64,000 nt of DNA. Origin: Thermoflavifilum aggregans (lineage in GTDB: Bacteria > Bacteroidota > Bacteroidia > Chitinophagales > Chitinophagaceae). The stretch's first letter is position 1, and each line of letters opens with the position of its first letter. The stretch is from positions 496,001-560,000 of the forward strand of contig NZ_PGFG01000001.1 of NCBI RefSeq assembly GCF_002797735.1. Reading direction: 5' to 3'. The translations under genes and the position numbers were made by a program. A model generated the notes under the pieces. That model did not search any database and had not been told where the DNA came from. It saw nothing but the letters and a program-made list of their open reading frames with translations. Below, one piece after another: positions 36,010-46,059 of the stretch.

Positions 36010-36110
36010 GCAACGTTACCGGGAACGATTGCGTAAAAAAATTCGGCGAAATCGTTGCTGGGAAAGGACAGAGTATGTAGACTTGTCAGAAAAAAATCAG
36101 CCAGGCTGAT
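36010..36110. promoter_or_regulatory. Palindromic operator candidates before the pectin locus
   Basis: In the 246-bp gap before SusC, bases 36096-36110 form ATCAGCC-A-GGCTGAT, a 7-bp perfect palindrome with a one-base centre. Further upstream, AACGATT (36024-36030) recurs inverted as AATCGTT (36050-36056), nested with GCAACG (36010-36015) and CGTTGC (36053-36058). These could bind a PUL regulator such as a LacI- or GntR-type protein. No exact TAnnTTTG is present; the closest is TAGACTTG. Confidence 0.45.
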
Positions 36111-36174
36111 CAAGTTGGTTCTTTTTCATCTGGGATTACCCGCTACTTTTTAAACCTAAAACAGGTATTGCTGT

Positions 36175-39100
36175 ATGAAAAAATGGATATTCCTTTTTGT
36201 GTGTACGTTAGGTACACTCGGCGCATGGGCACAAACGGTGCAGCTGCAGGGTCGTGTGACTGATAAAAGCACCGGTCAGCCACTTGTAGGTGTTACGGTA
36301 CGCCTGCAAAACTCCAATACGGGTGCCGTTACCGATGCACAGGGAAATTTTAGCCTGGAAGTGCCCAGAGCAGCCCAGTATCATCTTGTTTTCAGCTACG
36401 TAGGTTATCAGACCCAGACTATTGCTGCCACACCTGGGAGCCGCCTGCAGGTGCAGATGAGTCCTTCCCAGCAATTACTGAATCAGGTGGTGGTGGTGGG
36501 TTATGGTACGGTAAACCGGCGCGATCTCACAGCTTCTGTTTCCTCTGTGACAGCCGAGCAGTTAAAAGATGTGCCGATTAATTCGGCTGCCGAGGCTCTT
36601 GCTGGCCGACTGGCTGGTGTACAAGTCACCGGCTCAGAAGGATCACCTGACGCCCAGGTGCTAATCCGCGTGCGTGGCGGAGGTTCCATCACGCAGGACA
36701 ATTCTCCGCTCTATGTGGTGGATGGTGTGATCATGGATAATGCCCTTTCCACGCTTTCCCCACAGGATATTGAATCCATCGATGTGTTGAAAGATGCTTC
36801 GGCTACGGCTATTTATGGGGCTCGGGGAGCCAATGGCGTGGTGATTATTACGACCAAAAGCGGTAAAGCCAGTCGCACCACAGTTAGCTATAATGGATTT
36901 GTCGGAGTTCAGAAATTGGAAAAGGAACTGAAAGTTCTTGACCCTTATGATTATGTGTTGTATCAATATGAGTGGGCTCAGGGAAGCCAGCAGAATTTGA
37001 ATAATTTTTACAAGACTTTTGGGCTTTGGAGTGATATTGCACAATACAAGCAAGCCCCGTTTGTAGACTGGCAGGATCAGGTGTTTGGCCGGCCCGCCCT
37101 GATGCAAACCCATAATGTGGACATCAACGGCGGAAGTGAAAAAACCCAGGTCAATCTAAGTTTGACCGACAACGAAACCCAGGCCATTATGGAGGGTTCT
37201 GATTTTAACCGCAAGCTGTTAAATTTCCGGCTCAATCACCAGGCTACCGATTATCTAAAAGTGGGCTTCAATGTACGGTTTGATAACCAAACCATTGATG
37301 GAGCAGGTACCTCCAATCCGGGTAGCAGTGCCACCAATTTCCTGCGCCAGGCCATTCGGTATCCGCCATTTTTATCGCCCGGTACCTCGCTGGATTATTA
37401 CGATGCCAGCCTGGCCGATAATACCAATGCCAATGGATTATATCTGGTGAATCCCTTGCTACTCATCAAGGCACAATACAAACGCCAGTATCTGACAGTA
37501 TTGGGATTAAGTGGTTATGCAGATTTGAAGATCACCCAATTTCTCTCTTTCCGTACAACCATGGGTTATACTTATAATTTGCAAAATACCAATCAATATG
37601 ATGACAGCCTTTCCTATAATTCCAGGTTAAACGGCAATGCCATGCCTATTGCCACCATCAGCAATAACAATTATTTGAGTTTTGATAATTCAAACGTGTT
37701 TACCTTTTCAAACAATAAACTTAAAGGTGCATTTCATCAGAATAATCATATTCAGCTGATTGTAGGTCAGGAAACCTATGAAACCAGAAACAAATCATTG
37801 GGTATTGTACAGAAATATTTTCCCAATGGCACTTCGCCACAAAAGGCGTTGGGTAATTTAAGCCTTGCAAGCCCACCTGTTGGATTTCAGGAACCCTCGC
37901 CAACTTCCAGTGAAGATATCCAGCGCATTCTTTCCTTCTTTTCGCGTGTGATGTATAGTTATAAAGATAAATACCTGGCAACGGCCAGCATCCGTGCAGA
38001 TGGCTCATCAGTGTTTGCTCCCGGTCGCCAATGGGGTTATTTCCCCGCCGCATCACTGGCTTGGCGCATTTCACAGGAACCCTTTATGCAGGGATTGCAA
38101 CCCGTGATTTCCGACATGAAACTGCGCTTGAGCTACGGTGAAGCCGGAAATAACCGCATTTCCTCATTTTTATTCCTGACGCAGTTTAATACCAATAACA
38201 ACTATTATGGGTTGCAAAACCAGCTCACTACAGCCTATGGCCCCGTGGCTTTAGCCAATCCTTATCTGAAATGGGAATCCACCCTGTCGCGTGACATAGG
38301 TCTGGATGTATCCCTGTTCAACAGCCGGGTGCAACTTAGTGCTGACTATTACCGGAATAAAACCAAAGACCTGTTGGTAAATGTACGTATTCCGCAAACT
38401 TCAGGTTACCTCACACAGATTCAGAATGTAGGTTCCACCAGCAACAACGGATTTGAATTGCAGTTGAATAGCTACATCATTGAAACAAAAGATTTCAGCT
38501 GGAATGCAAGTTTTAATATTTCATTCAACCAGAACAAAGTATTGAGCCTGGGCAACCAGACTTTCTTCACTGTGAATTCCGGATGGGCCGGCAGCAACAA
38601 TCCCGACGATTATATTGTGCAGGTAGGTAAGCCTGTGGGCAGCATGTTTGGATTTGTGAATGACGGATATTATACACTCGATGATTTTAATTACGATAAA
38701 ACAACCGGTACCTACACATTGAAACCCGGTGTGGTGGATAACAGCAGTATTACCGGAACAGCCCCTCAGCCGGGTACCATCAAGTTTAAAGATCTGAATG
38801 GCGATGGGAAAATCACTACCGGATATGCTCAACTGGGTGCCGGTGATGAAACCATTATCGGCAATGCCAATCCGAAATTCTTTGGAGGATTGAATCAGCA
38901 GTTTGTATATAAAGGCTTTGACCTAAGCATATTTGTGAATTTCCAATATGGCAACAAGGTATTTAATGCCAACAAACTGGAATTTGCCAGCGGATATACG
39001 CCGTATGCCAATCTGCTGGCTATCATGAAGGATCGCTGGCGTATTGTGGACGATCAAGGCAATCTGGTTACCGATCCCGATCAGCTGGCTGCGCTGAATG

Positions 39101-39420
39101 CCCATGCCAAAATCTGGCAGCCTGTAAAAAGCGCCTATGCTGCATTTGCGCCCCAGTCGTGGGCTGTGGAAGATGGCTCCTTCTTGCGCATCAACAACAT
39201 CACATTCGGATATACCTTGCCGCAGCGACTCACCAAACGATTCCTGGTCCAGAAATTAAGGGCTTATGTTACGTTGAATAATCTGGTTGTTATCACTCCC
39301 TATTCCGGATATGATCCGGAAGTAAATACCCGTCGCGGTACACCGATGACGCCAGGTGTTGACTTTTCAGCTTATCCGCGCAGCAAGGCCTATATTTTTG
39401 GTTTGAATGTTACTTTTTAA
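36175..39420 (+). CDS. SusC/RagA-family TonB-dependent transporter of the pectin locus
   Basis: The 1081-aa SusC protein is complete. It has a signal peptide (MKKWIFLFVCTLGTLGAWA-QT) and an N-terminal carboxypeptidase-regulatory domain (LQGRVTDKSTGQPLVGVTVR, about residues 22-100). The SusC plug starts with NQVVVVGYGTVNRRDL and contains LAGVQVTGSEGSP, RVRGGGSI and PLYVVDGV. A barrel of about 850 residues ends in FGLNVTF. It would import pectin-derived oligosaccharides captured by the SusD partner 22 bp downstream; substrate assignment comes from the pectinase genes that follow. It is the first gene of an eight-gene + strand unit. Confidence 0.97.
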   Translation: MKKWIFLFVCTLGTLGAWAQTVQLQGRVTDKSTGQPLVGVTVRLQNSNTGAVTDAQGNFSLEVPRAAQYHLVFSYVGYQTQTIAATPGSRLQVQMSPSQQLLNQVVVVGYGTVNRRDLTASVSSVTAEQLKDVPINSAAEALAGRLAGVQVTGSEGSPDAQVLIRVRGGGSITQDNSPLYVVDGVIMDNALSTLSPQDIESIDVLKDASATAIYGARGANGVVIITTKSGKASRTTVSYNGFVGVQKLEKELKVLDPYDYVLYQYEWAQGSQQNLNNFYKTFGLWSDIAQYKQAPFVDWQDQVFGRPALMQTHNVDINGGSEKTQVNLSLTDNETQAIMEGSDFNRKLLNFRLNHQATDYLKVGFNVRFDNQTIDGAGTSNPGSSATNFLRQAIRYPPFLSPGTSLDYYDASLADNTNANGLYLVNPLLLIKAQYKRQYLTVLGLSGYADLKITQFLSFRTTMGYTYNLQNTNQYDDSLSYNSRLNGNAMPIATISNNNYLSFDNSNVFTFSNNKLKGAFHQNNHIQLIVGQETYETRNKSLGIVQKYFPNGTSPQKALGNLSLASPPVGFQEPSPTSSEDIQRILSFFSRVMYSYKDKYLATASIRADGSSVFAPGRQWGYFPAASLAWRISQEPFMQGLQPVISDMKLRLSYGEAGNNRISSFLFLTQFNTNNNYYGLQNQLTTAYGPVALANPYLKWESTLSRDIGLDVSLFNSRVQLSADYYRNKTKDLLVNVRIPQTSGYLTQIQNVGSTSNNGFELQLNSYIIETKDFSWNASFNISFNQNKVLSLGNQTFFTVNSGWAGSNNPDDYIVQVGKPVGSMFGFVNDGYYTLDDFNYDKTTGTYTLKPGVVDNSSITGTAPQPGTIKFKDLNGDGKITTGYAQLGAGDETIIGNANPKFFGGLNQQFVYKGFDLSIFVNFQYGNKVFNANKLEFASGYTPYANLLAIMKDRWRIVDDQGNLVTDPDQLAALNAHAKIWQPVKSAYAAFAPQSWAVEDGSFLRINNITFGYTLPQRLTKRFLVQKLRAYVTLNNLVVITPYSGYDPEVNTRRGTPMTPGVDFSAYPRSKAYIFGLNVTF

Positions 39421-39442
39421 CCTTTTAAAAAAGCATTCGGTT

Positions 39443-41215
39443 ATGAAAACAACCCGCAAATTATATATCGCAGGATTTATCGTGATAGGTATTGTCCTGA
39501 GCTCCTGCAAACATTATCTGGATCTGCAACCTATTTCCTCTTTTGGTCCGGAAACCGTATTTGGTACGGTCGATAATGCACGCATGGCCGTGTTGGGCGT
39601 ATATCAGGAGCTGACTGGTGACCAGGGGTATGGCATTCGTATCAGCATGTATTTTCCCTATGATGATGATACTTATATGGGTGCAAGTGGCGATGGTGAT
39701 GGTGATCGCCGGGATATTGCAAGATATAATCTTACGCCTGGTAATCTGCAGATTGAGCGCCCGTTTGAACAATTGTATAACGGTATTGAAAGAGCCAATC
39801 AATGCATCAAATACATTCCGCAAATGGATTTGTATAACCATGGCACACCTCAGCAGCAGGCAGAATTGCGCAGGTTATACGGAGAGGCATTAACCCTGAG
39901 AGCACAATTTTATTTTCAATTGATATTGAATTGGGGCGATGTTCCGGCTCACTGGGTACCTTCGGCAGATGTACAGAATCTGTTTGAAACCAAAACCAGC
40001 CGGGACAGTATTTATGATCATATTTTAAATGATTTGCAGCTGGCCGAAACGCTGGTTCCCTGGCGCTCGGAAGTGGCTTCACTGGGAGATCCCAACGACG
40101 AACGGATTACGAAAGGAGCAGTCAAAGGCTTACGTGCACGCATTGCTTTATTTGCTGGGGGATACTCGCTTCGCCAGAATGGAAGCATGCAACGGCGTTC
40201 TGACTATCTGAAATATTACCAGATAGCCGATACCGAATGCCTGGCCATCATCAATTCCGGCCAACACAGCTTGGATCCGAGTTTTCAGGATCTCTGGCAA
40301 AATTGGGTGGACGCACATAAGATTGACCCTTATGGTGAAATCATGTTTCAGGTGGCTATGAGTGGCGGAACAGGCGCTACCGACAGCAAACTGGGATATT
40401 ACAATGGCCCCCGTGTGGGAGGCAAAGGTAATTCCAGTGTATATCCATTGCCAACTTATTTTTATTCTTTTGATTCACTCGATAGTCGCCGCGATGTAAC
40501 CATTGCTCCTTACTGGGTGAATGCAGATTATACCATTCAGGCTCAATCAATCAGCAGCCTTTGTGACGGAAAATTCCGCAGAGATTGGATTACCAATCCA
40601 TCGTTCGGGCCGTCGAACAATGCCCAGTATTTCGGAATCAACTGGCCTATTCTGCGATATGCGGATGTACTGTTGATGTATGCTGAAGCAGAAAACGAAA
40701 TCAACAATGGTCCTACACCAGCTGCGATCAATGCCTATTTACAGGTGCGTAGAAGAGCCTTTGCCGGTAATCTGCAGCGTGTGGGTACGCCACCTTCCAA
40801 TAAGGCTGGTTTTTTCCAGGCCATCATGCAGGAACGAGCATGGGAATTTGGTGGGGAGGGCATTCGCAAATATGATCTGATCCGCTGGAATATGCTGGGC
40901 ACAATGTTAAACAACACAAAAGCTGCTTTGCAGGCCATGGCCAATGGTCAGCCTCCTTATAACAATTTGCCTAACAAAATGTATTACAAGCTGAATTCCA
41001 CTACGCTGATCTGGGGTAATTCTTTCTATCAGCCCGCACCCAGCACCACTCCATCAGGATATGGAAGCGTAAACTGGGTGAGCTCAAGTATGCTTACTTC
41101 CAATAGCCTGAATAAATATGCGGAAGGATTCACACCTGGTAAAACCGAGCTGTTCCCCTTCCCACAGGCTATCATCAGCGCTAATCCCAATCTGGTACAA
41201 AATCCAGGATATTGA
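39443..41215 (+). CDS. SusD/RagB-family nutrient-binding lipoprotein
   Basis: The 590-aa protein from ATG 39443 has a lipoprotein signal (MKTTRKLYIAGFIVIGIVLSSC) with the acylated Cys near residue 22. It continues KHYLDLQPISSFGPETVF, the classic SusD N-terminus. TPR-like helices follow (RLYGEALTLRAQFYFQLIL, LMYAEAENEIN), and the C-terminal RAWEFGGEGIRKYDLIRWN motif is diagnostic of SusD proteins. An upstream TTG-like start overlapping SusC was rejected because it hides the signal. It captures oligosaccharides at the cell surface for the adjacent SusC. Confidence 0.96.
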   Translation: MKTTRKLYIAGFIVIGIVLSSCKHYLDLQPISSFGPETVFGTVDNARMAVLGVYQELTGDQGYGIRISMYFPYDDDTYMGASGDGDGDRRDIARYNLTPGNLQIERPFEQLYNGIERANQCIKYIPQMDLYNHGTPQQQAELRRLYGEALTLRAQFYFQLILNWGDVPAHWVPSADVQNLFETKTSRDSIYDHILNDLQLAETLVPWRSEVASLGDPNDERITKGAVKGLRARIALFAGGYSLRQNGSMQRRSDYLKYYQIADTECLAIINSGQHSLDPSFQDLWQNWVDAHKIDPYGEIMFQVAMSGGTGATDSKLGYYNGPRVGGKGNSSVYPLPTYFYSFDSLDSRRDVTIAPYWVNADYTIQAQSISSLCDGKFRRDWITNPSFGPSNNAQYFGINWPILRYADVLLMYAEAENEINNGPTPAAINAYLQVRRRAFAGNLQRVGTPPSNKAGFFQAIMQERAWEFGGEGIRKYDLIRWNMLGTMLNNTKAALQAMANGQPPYNNLPNKMYYKLNSTTLIWGNSFYQPAPSTTPSGYGSVNWVSSSMLTSNSLNKYAEGFTPGKTELFPFPQAIISANPNLVQNPGY

Positions 41216-41251
41216 ATGATTATTATCATGAATAATAAAACAATATAGGCT

Positions 41252-42823
41252 ATGAAAAAATATTTTTCCATATACTGGCTTGCAACAGGCATGCTGCTGA
41301 TCGGTTTGATGAATGCCTGTGAAAAAAAACCGGTGAATCAGTTTTATCCCAGCCGTCTTTTCACACCCACATCTATCAGCATCATTGCCTATGATACATT
41401 GGTAAATATCTCCTGGCCAGCATCGCTTTATACCAGTACCATGCATGTTACCTATACAGTGCAAATCGGCCGCGATTCCACATTCCAGTCGGGTGCTGAT
41501 TTTACATTGGTGGCAGATACCAATTATCTGGTAGTAAGTGATGATACCCTTGCAGATCGGGTGAAGTATTTTGTACGCGTGCGTGCCAATGCTACCGGTG
41601 GTGCTGACTCATCTTACTGGGTATATAGCACCAGTTCATTTACCTTAACAGGTGTACAAATATTCGGAACCTTACTGAACTCAGATATTTTAGATAATGC
41701 TGTAAGACTAAACTGGACGCCGACGCCAGGAGTAAATCTGATTGTGCTGACAGCCGCCAACGGAGATACGATGCATGTACAGGTGAGCAGTACGGATAAC
41801 GCCAATGGCATGATCATCGTCAGTGGATTGCAACCAGGTACAACCTACACAGCTCAGATTTTTGCCGGAACCAAAAGCAAAGGACAAATCACCTTTACTA
41901 CCAAGCCTGCACTGACCGGAAATATCATTGACCTTCGTGGTATTACCGGAAGGCCAACCGTATTGTTTGATACATTGCCGCAAATTCCATCCGGAAGTAT
42001 TGTATTGCTTGCCCGCGGTCAAACCTATACCATTCCTTCCACTTATACTTTCGATCGTACCGTCACCATCATGAGTGGCATGGGTTTCAGTACACCAGCT
42101 GTGTTGTTGTTGAGCAGCAATTTTGATGCAACAGGAAAAATAGATTCAATTCGCTTTTCAGATCTGGTTATTGCAACCAATGGAGCACAGTATCTGATGA
42201 ATGTAGGCAACACCGCCACAATAGGTACTGTAAGCCTGGTGAATTGTACGACACAGGGTGTATTTACCAATTCCCTGATTCGTTTGAAAACAGCTAATGA
42301 TACGATCCGAAAATTGTATGTCAACAATTGTATTTTCGACAGCATCGGTATCCAAAACAAATACGCTGTATTCTATGCCAGTGCCAGCTCCAGCGCCATG
42401 ATTGACAATATTGAAATCCACAACAGTACCTTCTACAACATTTATTATTTCATACGGGAAGACAATGTGCATCCTACTTCCTGCGTAGTGGATCATTGTA
42501 CATTCAATGCCTTTATCAATCAGGGCGGGTATTTCATTAACTATACCTATTTCCCCGCAAACTTTGTTCTTTCAAACAACATCTTTGGCAGTACGCTGGA
42601 TCCGACAAATGCAAACTGGATCAAATCCACACCCAATCTCACGGTAACCAATTGTTTCTACACCACCGATTGTGTGTTCAGTGCCAACAGCATATATGGT
42701 GCAACGGCCTACAGTGGCTCATCTACAACATTGTTCCGCTCACCTTCTACCGGCGATTTTACTTTGATGGATGCTACCTTCGCAGCCAGTTACAAAGCCG
42801 GAGATCCGCGCTGGTTGCCATAA
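41252..42823 (+). CDS. Surface lipoprotein with fibronectin-like and beta-helix (DUF5123/DUF4957-like) domains
   Basis: The 523-aa lipoprotein (MKKYFSIYWLATGMLLIGLMNAC, acylated Cys near residue 23) has two Ig/fibronectin-like segments at about 35-130 and 135-225 (TPTPGVNLIVLTA, GLQPGTTYTAQIFAG). A right-handed beta-helix region rich in Asn, Thr and Ser follows from about 245 to 515 (NNCIFDSIG, HNSTFYNIY, LSNNIFGSTL). It resembles DUF5123-type proteins that recur in pectin PULs. It probably binds pectin at the surface as a SusE/F analogue; no catalytic residues are evident. It lies directly after SusD and before the pectate lyase. Confidence 0.82.
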   Translation: MKKYFSIYWLATGMLLIGLMNACEKKPVNQFYPSRLFTPTSISIIAYDTLVNISWPASLYTSTMHVTYTVQIGRDSTFQSGADFTLVADTNYLVVSDDTLADRVKYFVRVRANATGGADSSYWVYSTSSFTLTGVQIFGTLLNSDILDNAVRLNWTPTPGVNLIVLTAANGDTMHVQVSSTDNANGMIIVSGLQPGTTYTAQIFAGTKSKGQITFTTKPALTGNIIDLRGITGRPTVLFDTLPQIPSGSIVLLARGQTYTIPSTYTFDRTVTIMSGMGFSTPAVLLLSSNFDATGKIDSIRFSDLVIATNGAQYLMNVGNTATIGTVSLVNCTTQGVFTNSLIRLKTANDTIRKLYVNNCIFDSIGIQNKYAVFYASASSSAMIDNIEIHNSTFYNIYYFIREDNVHPTSCVVDHCTFNAFINQGGYFINYTYFPANFVLSNNIFGSTLDPTNANWIKSTPNLTVTNCFYTTDCVFSANSIYGATAYSGSSTTLFRSPSTGDFTLMDATFAASYKAGDPRWLP

Positions 42824-42848
42824 AGCAATCATCTGAAAATCGTTCTTT

Positions 42849-44369
42849 ATGTGGGTGAAAGGTATTTTTGCTCTGGTTGCAGCTGTGGTTTTGCTCTGGG
42901 GAAGCGGTGGATGCAAAAAGACAGCTACGCCTGCTGCTCCTCCTTCCGCTTCCGATACAACACAGGTAGGCGAACCTTATCTGGCTTTTCCCGGAGCTGA
43001 AGGCGGCGGACGGTTGGCATGGGGAGGCCGTGGTGGTGATGTGTATGAAGTGACTAACTTGAATGATAGCGGTCCGGGTAGCCTGCGTGATGCATTGAGC
43101 GCTGGCCATCGCACCATTGTGTTTCGGGTATCAGGTATTATTTATCTGAAAAGTCCTTTGAAAATTACACACGATAGCATCACCATTGCTGGCCAAACAG
43201 CGCCCGGAGCAGGCATCTGCATTGCCGGATATACGGTTTCCATTCAAGCTAATCATATCATTATCCGCTATTTGCGCTGCAGGCTCGGCGATATCGACAA
43301 ATATCCCGACGATGCCATGCATGCCAACGGCGGCGGTTATCACGATATCATCATCGATCACTGTTCCTTGAGTTGGTCAATTGATGAAGCGGGAAGTTTT
43401 TATGATATCAAAAACTTTACGCTGCAATGGTGCATCCTGAGCGAAAGCCTGTATCACTCCTATCATCCCAAAGGGGATCATGGCTATGGCGGTATCTGGG
43501 GAGGCTACATGGCATCGTTTCATCATAATCTGCTGGCCGATCATACCAGCCGCAATCCACGTTTCAATGGAAGCCGGTATACAGGTAAACCTGATTCAGA
43601 AATTGTGGACTTTCGCAACAATGTGATTTACAACTGGGGCAATATCAATTCGGCTTATGGTGGTGAAGGTGGACATTACAATATGGTGAACAATTACTAC
43701 AAGCCAGGTCCTGCCACACCTGGCAATCTCACCTTAAGCAGCAGCAAAAATTTGCGCAACCGCATCTTGCAATACACCAGTTATTACTATGCATCTGATG
43801 CTGCTATCTATCCCGATACGGTATGGGGCGGACAGTTTTATATCAATGGCAATGTGGTGGAAGGTTATCCGGACGTGAGTGCCGATAACTGGACCAAAGG
43901 CGTGCAGCCCGATAGTTATTATCGGTCTGCTCAGCTTATGCAGCAGGCGCGCGTAGATACACCCTTTCCCTATGCCCCTGTGCGTACACAATCGGCGCAG
44001 GATGCTTATCAGTCTGTACTCGATAGTGCGGGAGCCATTCTGCCGCAGCGTGATGCCATTGATCAGCGCATTGTGGAAGAAGTGCGCACCGGCACCGCTC
44101 ATTATGAAGGGGCAGCTTATGCACAAATCAATGCTACGGGTATTAGCCATCCTTCAGGTATTATTGATTCACAAAATGATGTGGGTGGTTATCCAAACTA
44201 TCCATCTGCCACACCGCCTGTGGATAGCGATCACGATGGTATGCCCGATGACTGGGAAATCAAGCACGGACTGAATCCGCATGATCCGTCCGACAGAAAT
44301 TTATATACGCTGGATAAACATTATACCAATCTCGAAGTATATTTAAACAGCCTGACAGGTATGCAATAA
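42849..44369 (+). CDS. Pectate lyase, PL1 family
   Basis: The 506-aa lipoprotein-type enzyme (lipobox around GSGGC-KK, residue 22) cleaves polygalacturonate by beta-elimination with calcium. The body starts YLAFPGAEGGGRLAWGGRGG and contains VTNLNDSGPGSLRDAL, IAGQTAPGAGICIAG and a stacked beta-helix. DAMHANGGGYHDIIIDHCSL carries the acidic calcium ligands, and DHTSRNPRFNG carries the catalytic-Arg region of the PL1 fold. The C-terminus includes DSDHDGMPDDWEIKHGLNP, a calcium-binding thrombospondin-3-like or dockerin-like motif. It sits between the binding lipoprotein and the SGNH esterase. Confidence 0.93.
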   Translation: MWVKGIFALVAAVVLLWGSGGCKKTATPAAPPSASDTTQVGEPYLAFPGAEGGGRLAWGGRGGDVYEVTNLNDSGPGSLRDALSAGHRTIVFRVSGIIYLKSPLKITHDSITIAGQTAPGAGICIAGYTVSIQANHIIIRYLRCRLGDIDKYPDDAMHANGGGYHDIIIDHCSLSWSIDEAGSFYDIKNFTLQWCILSESLYHSYHPKGDHGYGGIWGGYMASFHHNLLADHTSRNPRFNGSRYTGKPDSEIVDFRNNVIYNWGNINSAYGGEGGHYNMVNNYYKPGPATPGNLTLSSSKNLRNRILQYTSYYYASDAAIYPDTVWGGQFYINGNVVEGYPDVSADNWTKGVQPDSYYRSAQLMQQARVDTPFPYAPVRTQSAQDAYQSVLDSAGAILPQRDAIDQRIVEEVRTGTAHYEGAAYAQINATGISHPSGIIDSQNDVGGYPNYPSATPPVDSDHDGMPDDWEIKHGLNPHDPSDRNLYTLDKHYTNLEVYLNSLTGMQ

Positions 44370-44379
44370 ATTAAAAAAC

Positions 44380-45042
44380 ATGATATTCCGTTTTGCTCCG
44401 ATATTATGTGCAGCATGGATTTTTACAACATTTAGCCACTCAGATCCGGTGCAAATAGTTTGTTTCGGTGATTCCATTACCCATGGTGCGGAAGTAGATG
44501 GTCACAGCTGGGTGTGGATGTTGCAGCAACAGCATGGAAATGATCAATTGCAATTCATCAACGCAGGCCGAAACGGAAGAAAAACATCCGACAGGCAGGA
44601 ACTGTTACCTGTTTTGCAACAATATCCTCATGCACAATTGTATCTGATTTTTTTGGGAGTTAATGATTTAAAAAATGCCACTCCGCAAAATGTGGATAGC
44701 TGTGTGCTGAACATGCAATGGATGATTGCACAAATCCGACGAATCAATCCCCACGCCCATGTGGTGATACTTTCACCCTGCAATATCAACCTGCAAACCA
44801 TGAGTGCAATCAACCAGCAAAAACAATACAATACCCGCACACAAGAAGCTTTGTTTAAACTGGAAAAACGTTACCACCAGCTTGCCAAAAGCATGCACAC
44901 AGGTTTTGTTTCACTGTTGCATGTGGTTTCTCCGGAAAATTATGCAGATGGTCTTCATCCCAATCTGGCCGGCCAGCAGCAAATTGCAGATGCTGTATGG
45001 AAATATTTGATCAAACATTTTCCCAAAATCTTTCATACATGA
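44380..45042 (+). CDS. Exported SGNH esterase of the pectin locus
   Basis: The 220-aa protein has a short signal peptide (MIFRFAPILCAAWIFTTFSHS) and SGNH blocks: Ser in VCFGDSITHG, Gly in NAGRNGRKTSD, Asn in LGVNDLKN and Asp-His in DGLHPNLAG. Its place among pectinases suggests pectin or rhamnogalacturonan deacetylation, which exposes the chain to lyase and methylesterase. That substrate is inferred from context. Its TGA overlaps the ATG of the next gene (ATGA), so the two are translationally coupled. Confidence 0.87.
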   Translation: MIFRFAPILCAAWIFTTFSHSDPVQIVCFGDSITHGAEVDGHSWVWMLQQQHGNDQLQFINAGRNGRKTSDRQELLPVLQQYPHAQLYLIFLGVNDLKNATPQNVDSCVLNMQWMIAQIRRINPHAHVVILSPCNINLQTMSAINQQKQYNTRTQEALFKLEKRYHQLAKSMHTGFVSLLHVVSPENYADGLHPNLAGQQQIADAVWKYLIKHFPKIFHT

Positions 45043-46046
45043 AAACATATCTGTTTTTCTTGTGTATGATTCCTGGATTTCATCAGGGGTGCAGCAAATC
45101 TGATCATCCTTCATCTCTGCATGATGTGCAGGCACATACACGCAAAGAAATAGTTGTGGCCAAAGATGGCAGCGGGAATTATACTACTGTCCAGGCCGCG
45201 ATATTAGCCGTCCCCGATTCTGCAACAGATACAACATACATTTACATCAAAAATGGTATTTATCGGGAAAAAATTGTTATTCCGGCCGGTAAAAGATTTA
45301 TCAAACTTATAGGGGAGTGTGCAGATAGCGTGATTTTGGTTTATGGTGATTATGCAAGTAAAACGGATAGTACCGGAAAACCCCTGGGCACTTCGGGTTC
45401 GGCGAGTATCTATATTTATGCCAGCGATATAGTGGCAGAAGATATTACTTTTCAGAACGATGCTGGGCCGGTAGGACAGGCTGTGGCAGCTTATGTGTCG
45501 GGTGATCGGGTTTATTTTCATCATTGTCGCTTTCTTGGTTTTCAGGATACTTTGTATACCGGAAATCCTCAATCAAGCAATAGCCGGCAATATTATCTGG
45601 ATTGTTATGTGGAAGGCACAACCGATTTTATTTTTGGTTCTGCCACTGCAGTGTTTGACAGTTGTCTGATTTACTGCAAAAACGGCGGGCATTATATTAC
45701 AGCTGCATCCACGCCACAGGGTACTCCGTATGGTTATGTTTTTCTGCATTGCAAAATCACAGGTAATGCTTCCCCTCAATCATTTTATTTAGGCAGACCC
45801 TGGCGGCCCTACGCGCGCGTGGTATATCTTTACTGTTGGTTGGATCATGTCATTGCACCGGCAGGATGGATTAACTGGCATGATACCGATAACTATCTCA
45901 CCACTTATTATGCAGAATACCAAAATACAGGTCCCGGCTATCAGCCACAGCAAAGAGTTTCATGGTCTCATCAGTTGACAGGTGAAGAGGCAGGTCATTA
46001 TACCTTATCTGCAATTTTTGGTGACTGGCATCCGGTGCACGAATAA
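45039..46046 (+). CDS. Pectin methylesterase, CE8 family, copy 1
   Basis: The 335-aa enzyme from ATG 45039 has a lipoprotein signal (MKTYLFFLCMIPGFHQGC). CE8 motifs are clear: GSGNYTTVQAAI near the N-terminus, IYREKIVIP, the oxyanion Gln region GPVGQAVAAYV, the general-acid Asp in FLGFQDTLY, the nucleophilic Asp in GTTDFIFGSATAVF and the Arg of YLGRPWRPYARVVY. It removes methyl groups from homogalacturonan so that the pectate lyase can cut. Its start overlaps the esterase stop by 4 bp. A second CE8 follows after 13 bp. Confidence 0.95.
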   Translation: MKTYLFFLCMIPGFHQGCSKSDHPSSLHDVQAHTRKEIVVAKDGSGNYTTVQAAILAVPDSATDTTYIYIKNGIYREKIVIPAGKRFIKLIGECADSVILVYGDYASKTDSTGKPLGTSGSASIYIYASDIVAEDITFQNDAGPVGQAVAAYVSGDRVYFHHCRFLGFQDTLYTGNPQSSNSRQYYLDCYVEGTTDFIFGSATAVFDSCLIYCKNGGHYITAASTPQGTPYGYVFLHCKITGNASPQSFYLGRPWRPYARVVYLYCWLDHVIAPAGWINWHDTDNYLTTYYAEYQNTGPGYQPQQRVSWSHQLTGEEAGHYTLSAIFGDWHPVHE

Positions 46047-46059
46047 AATAAAGAAAGGT

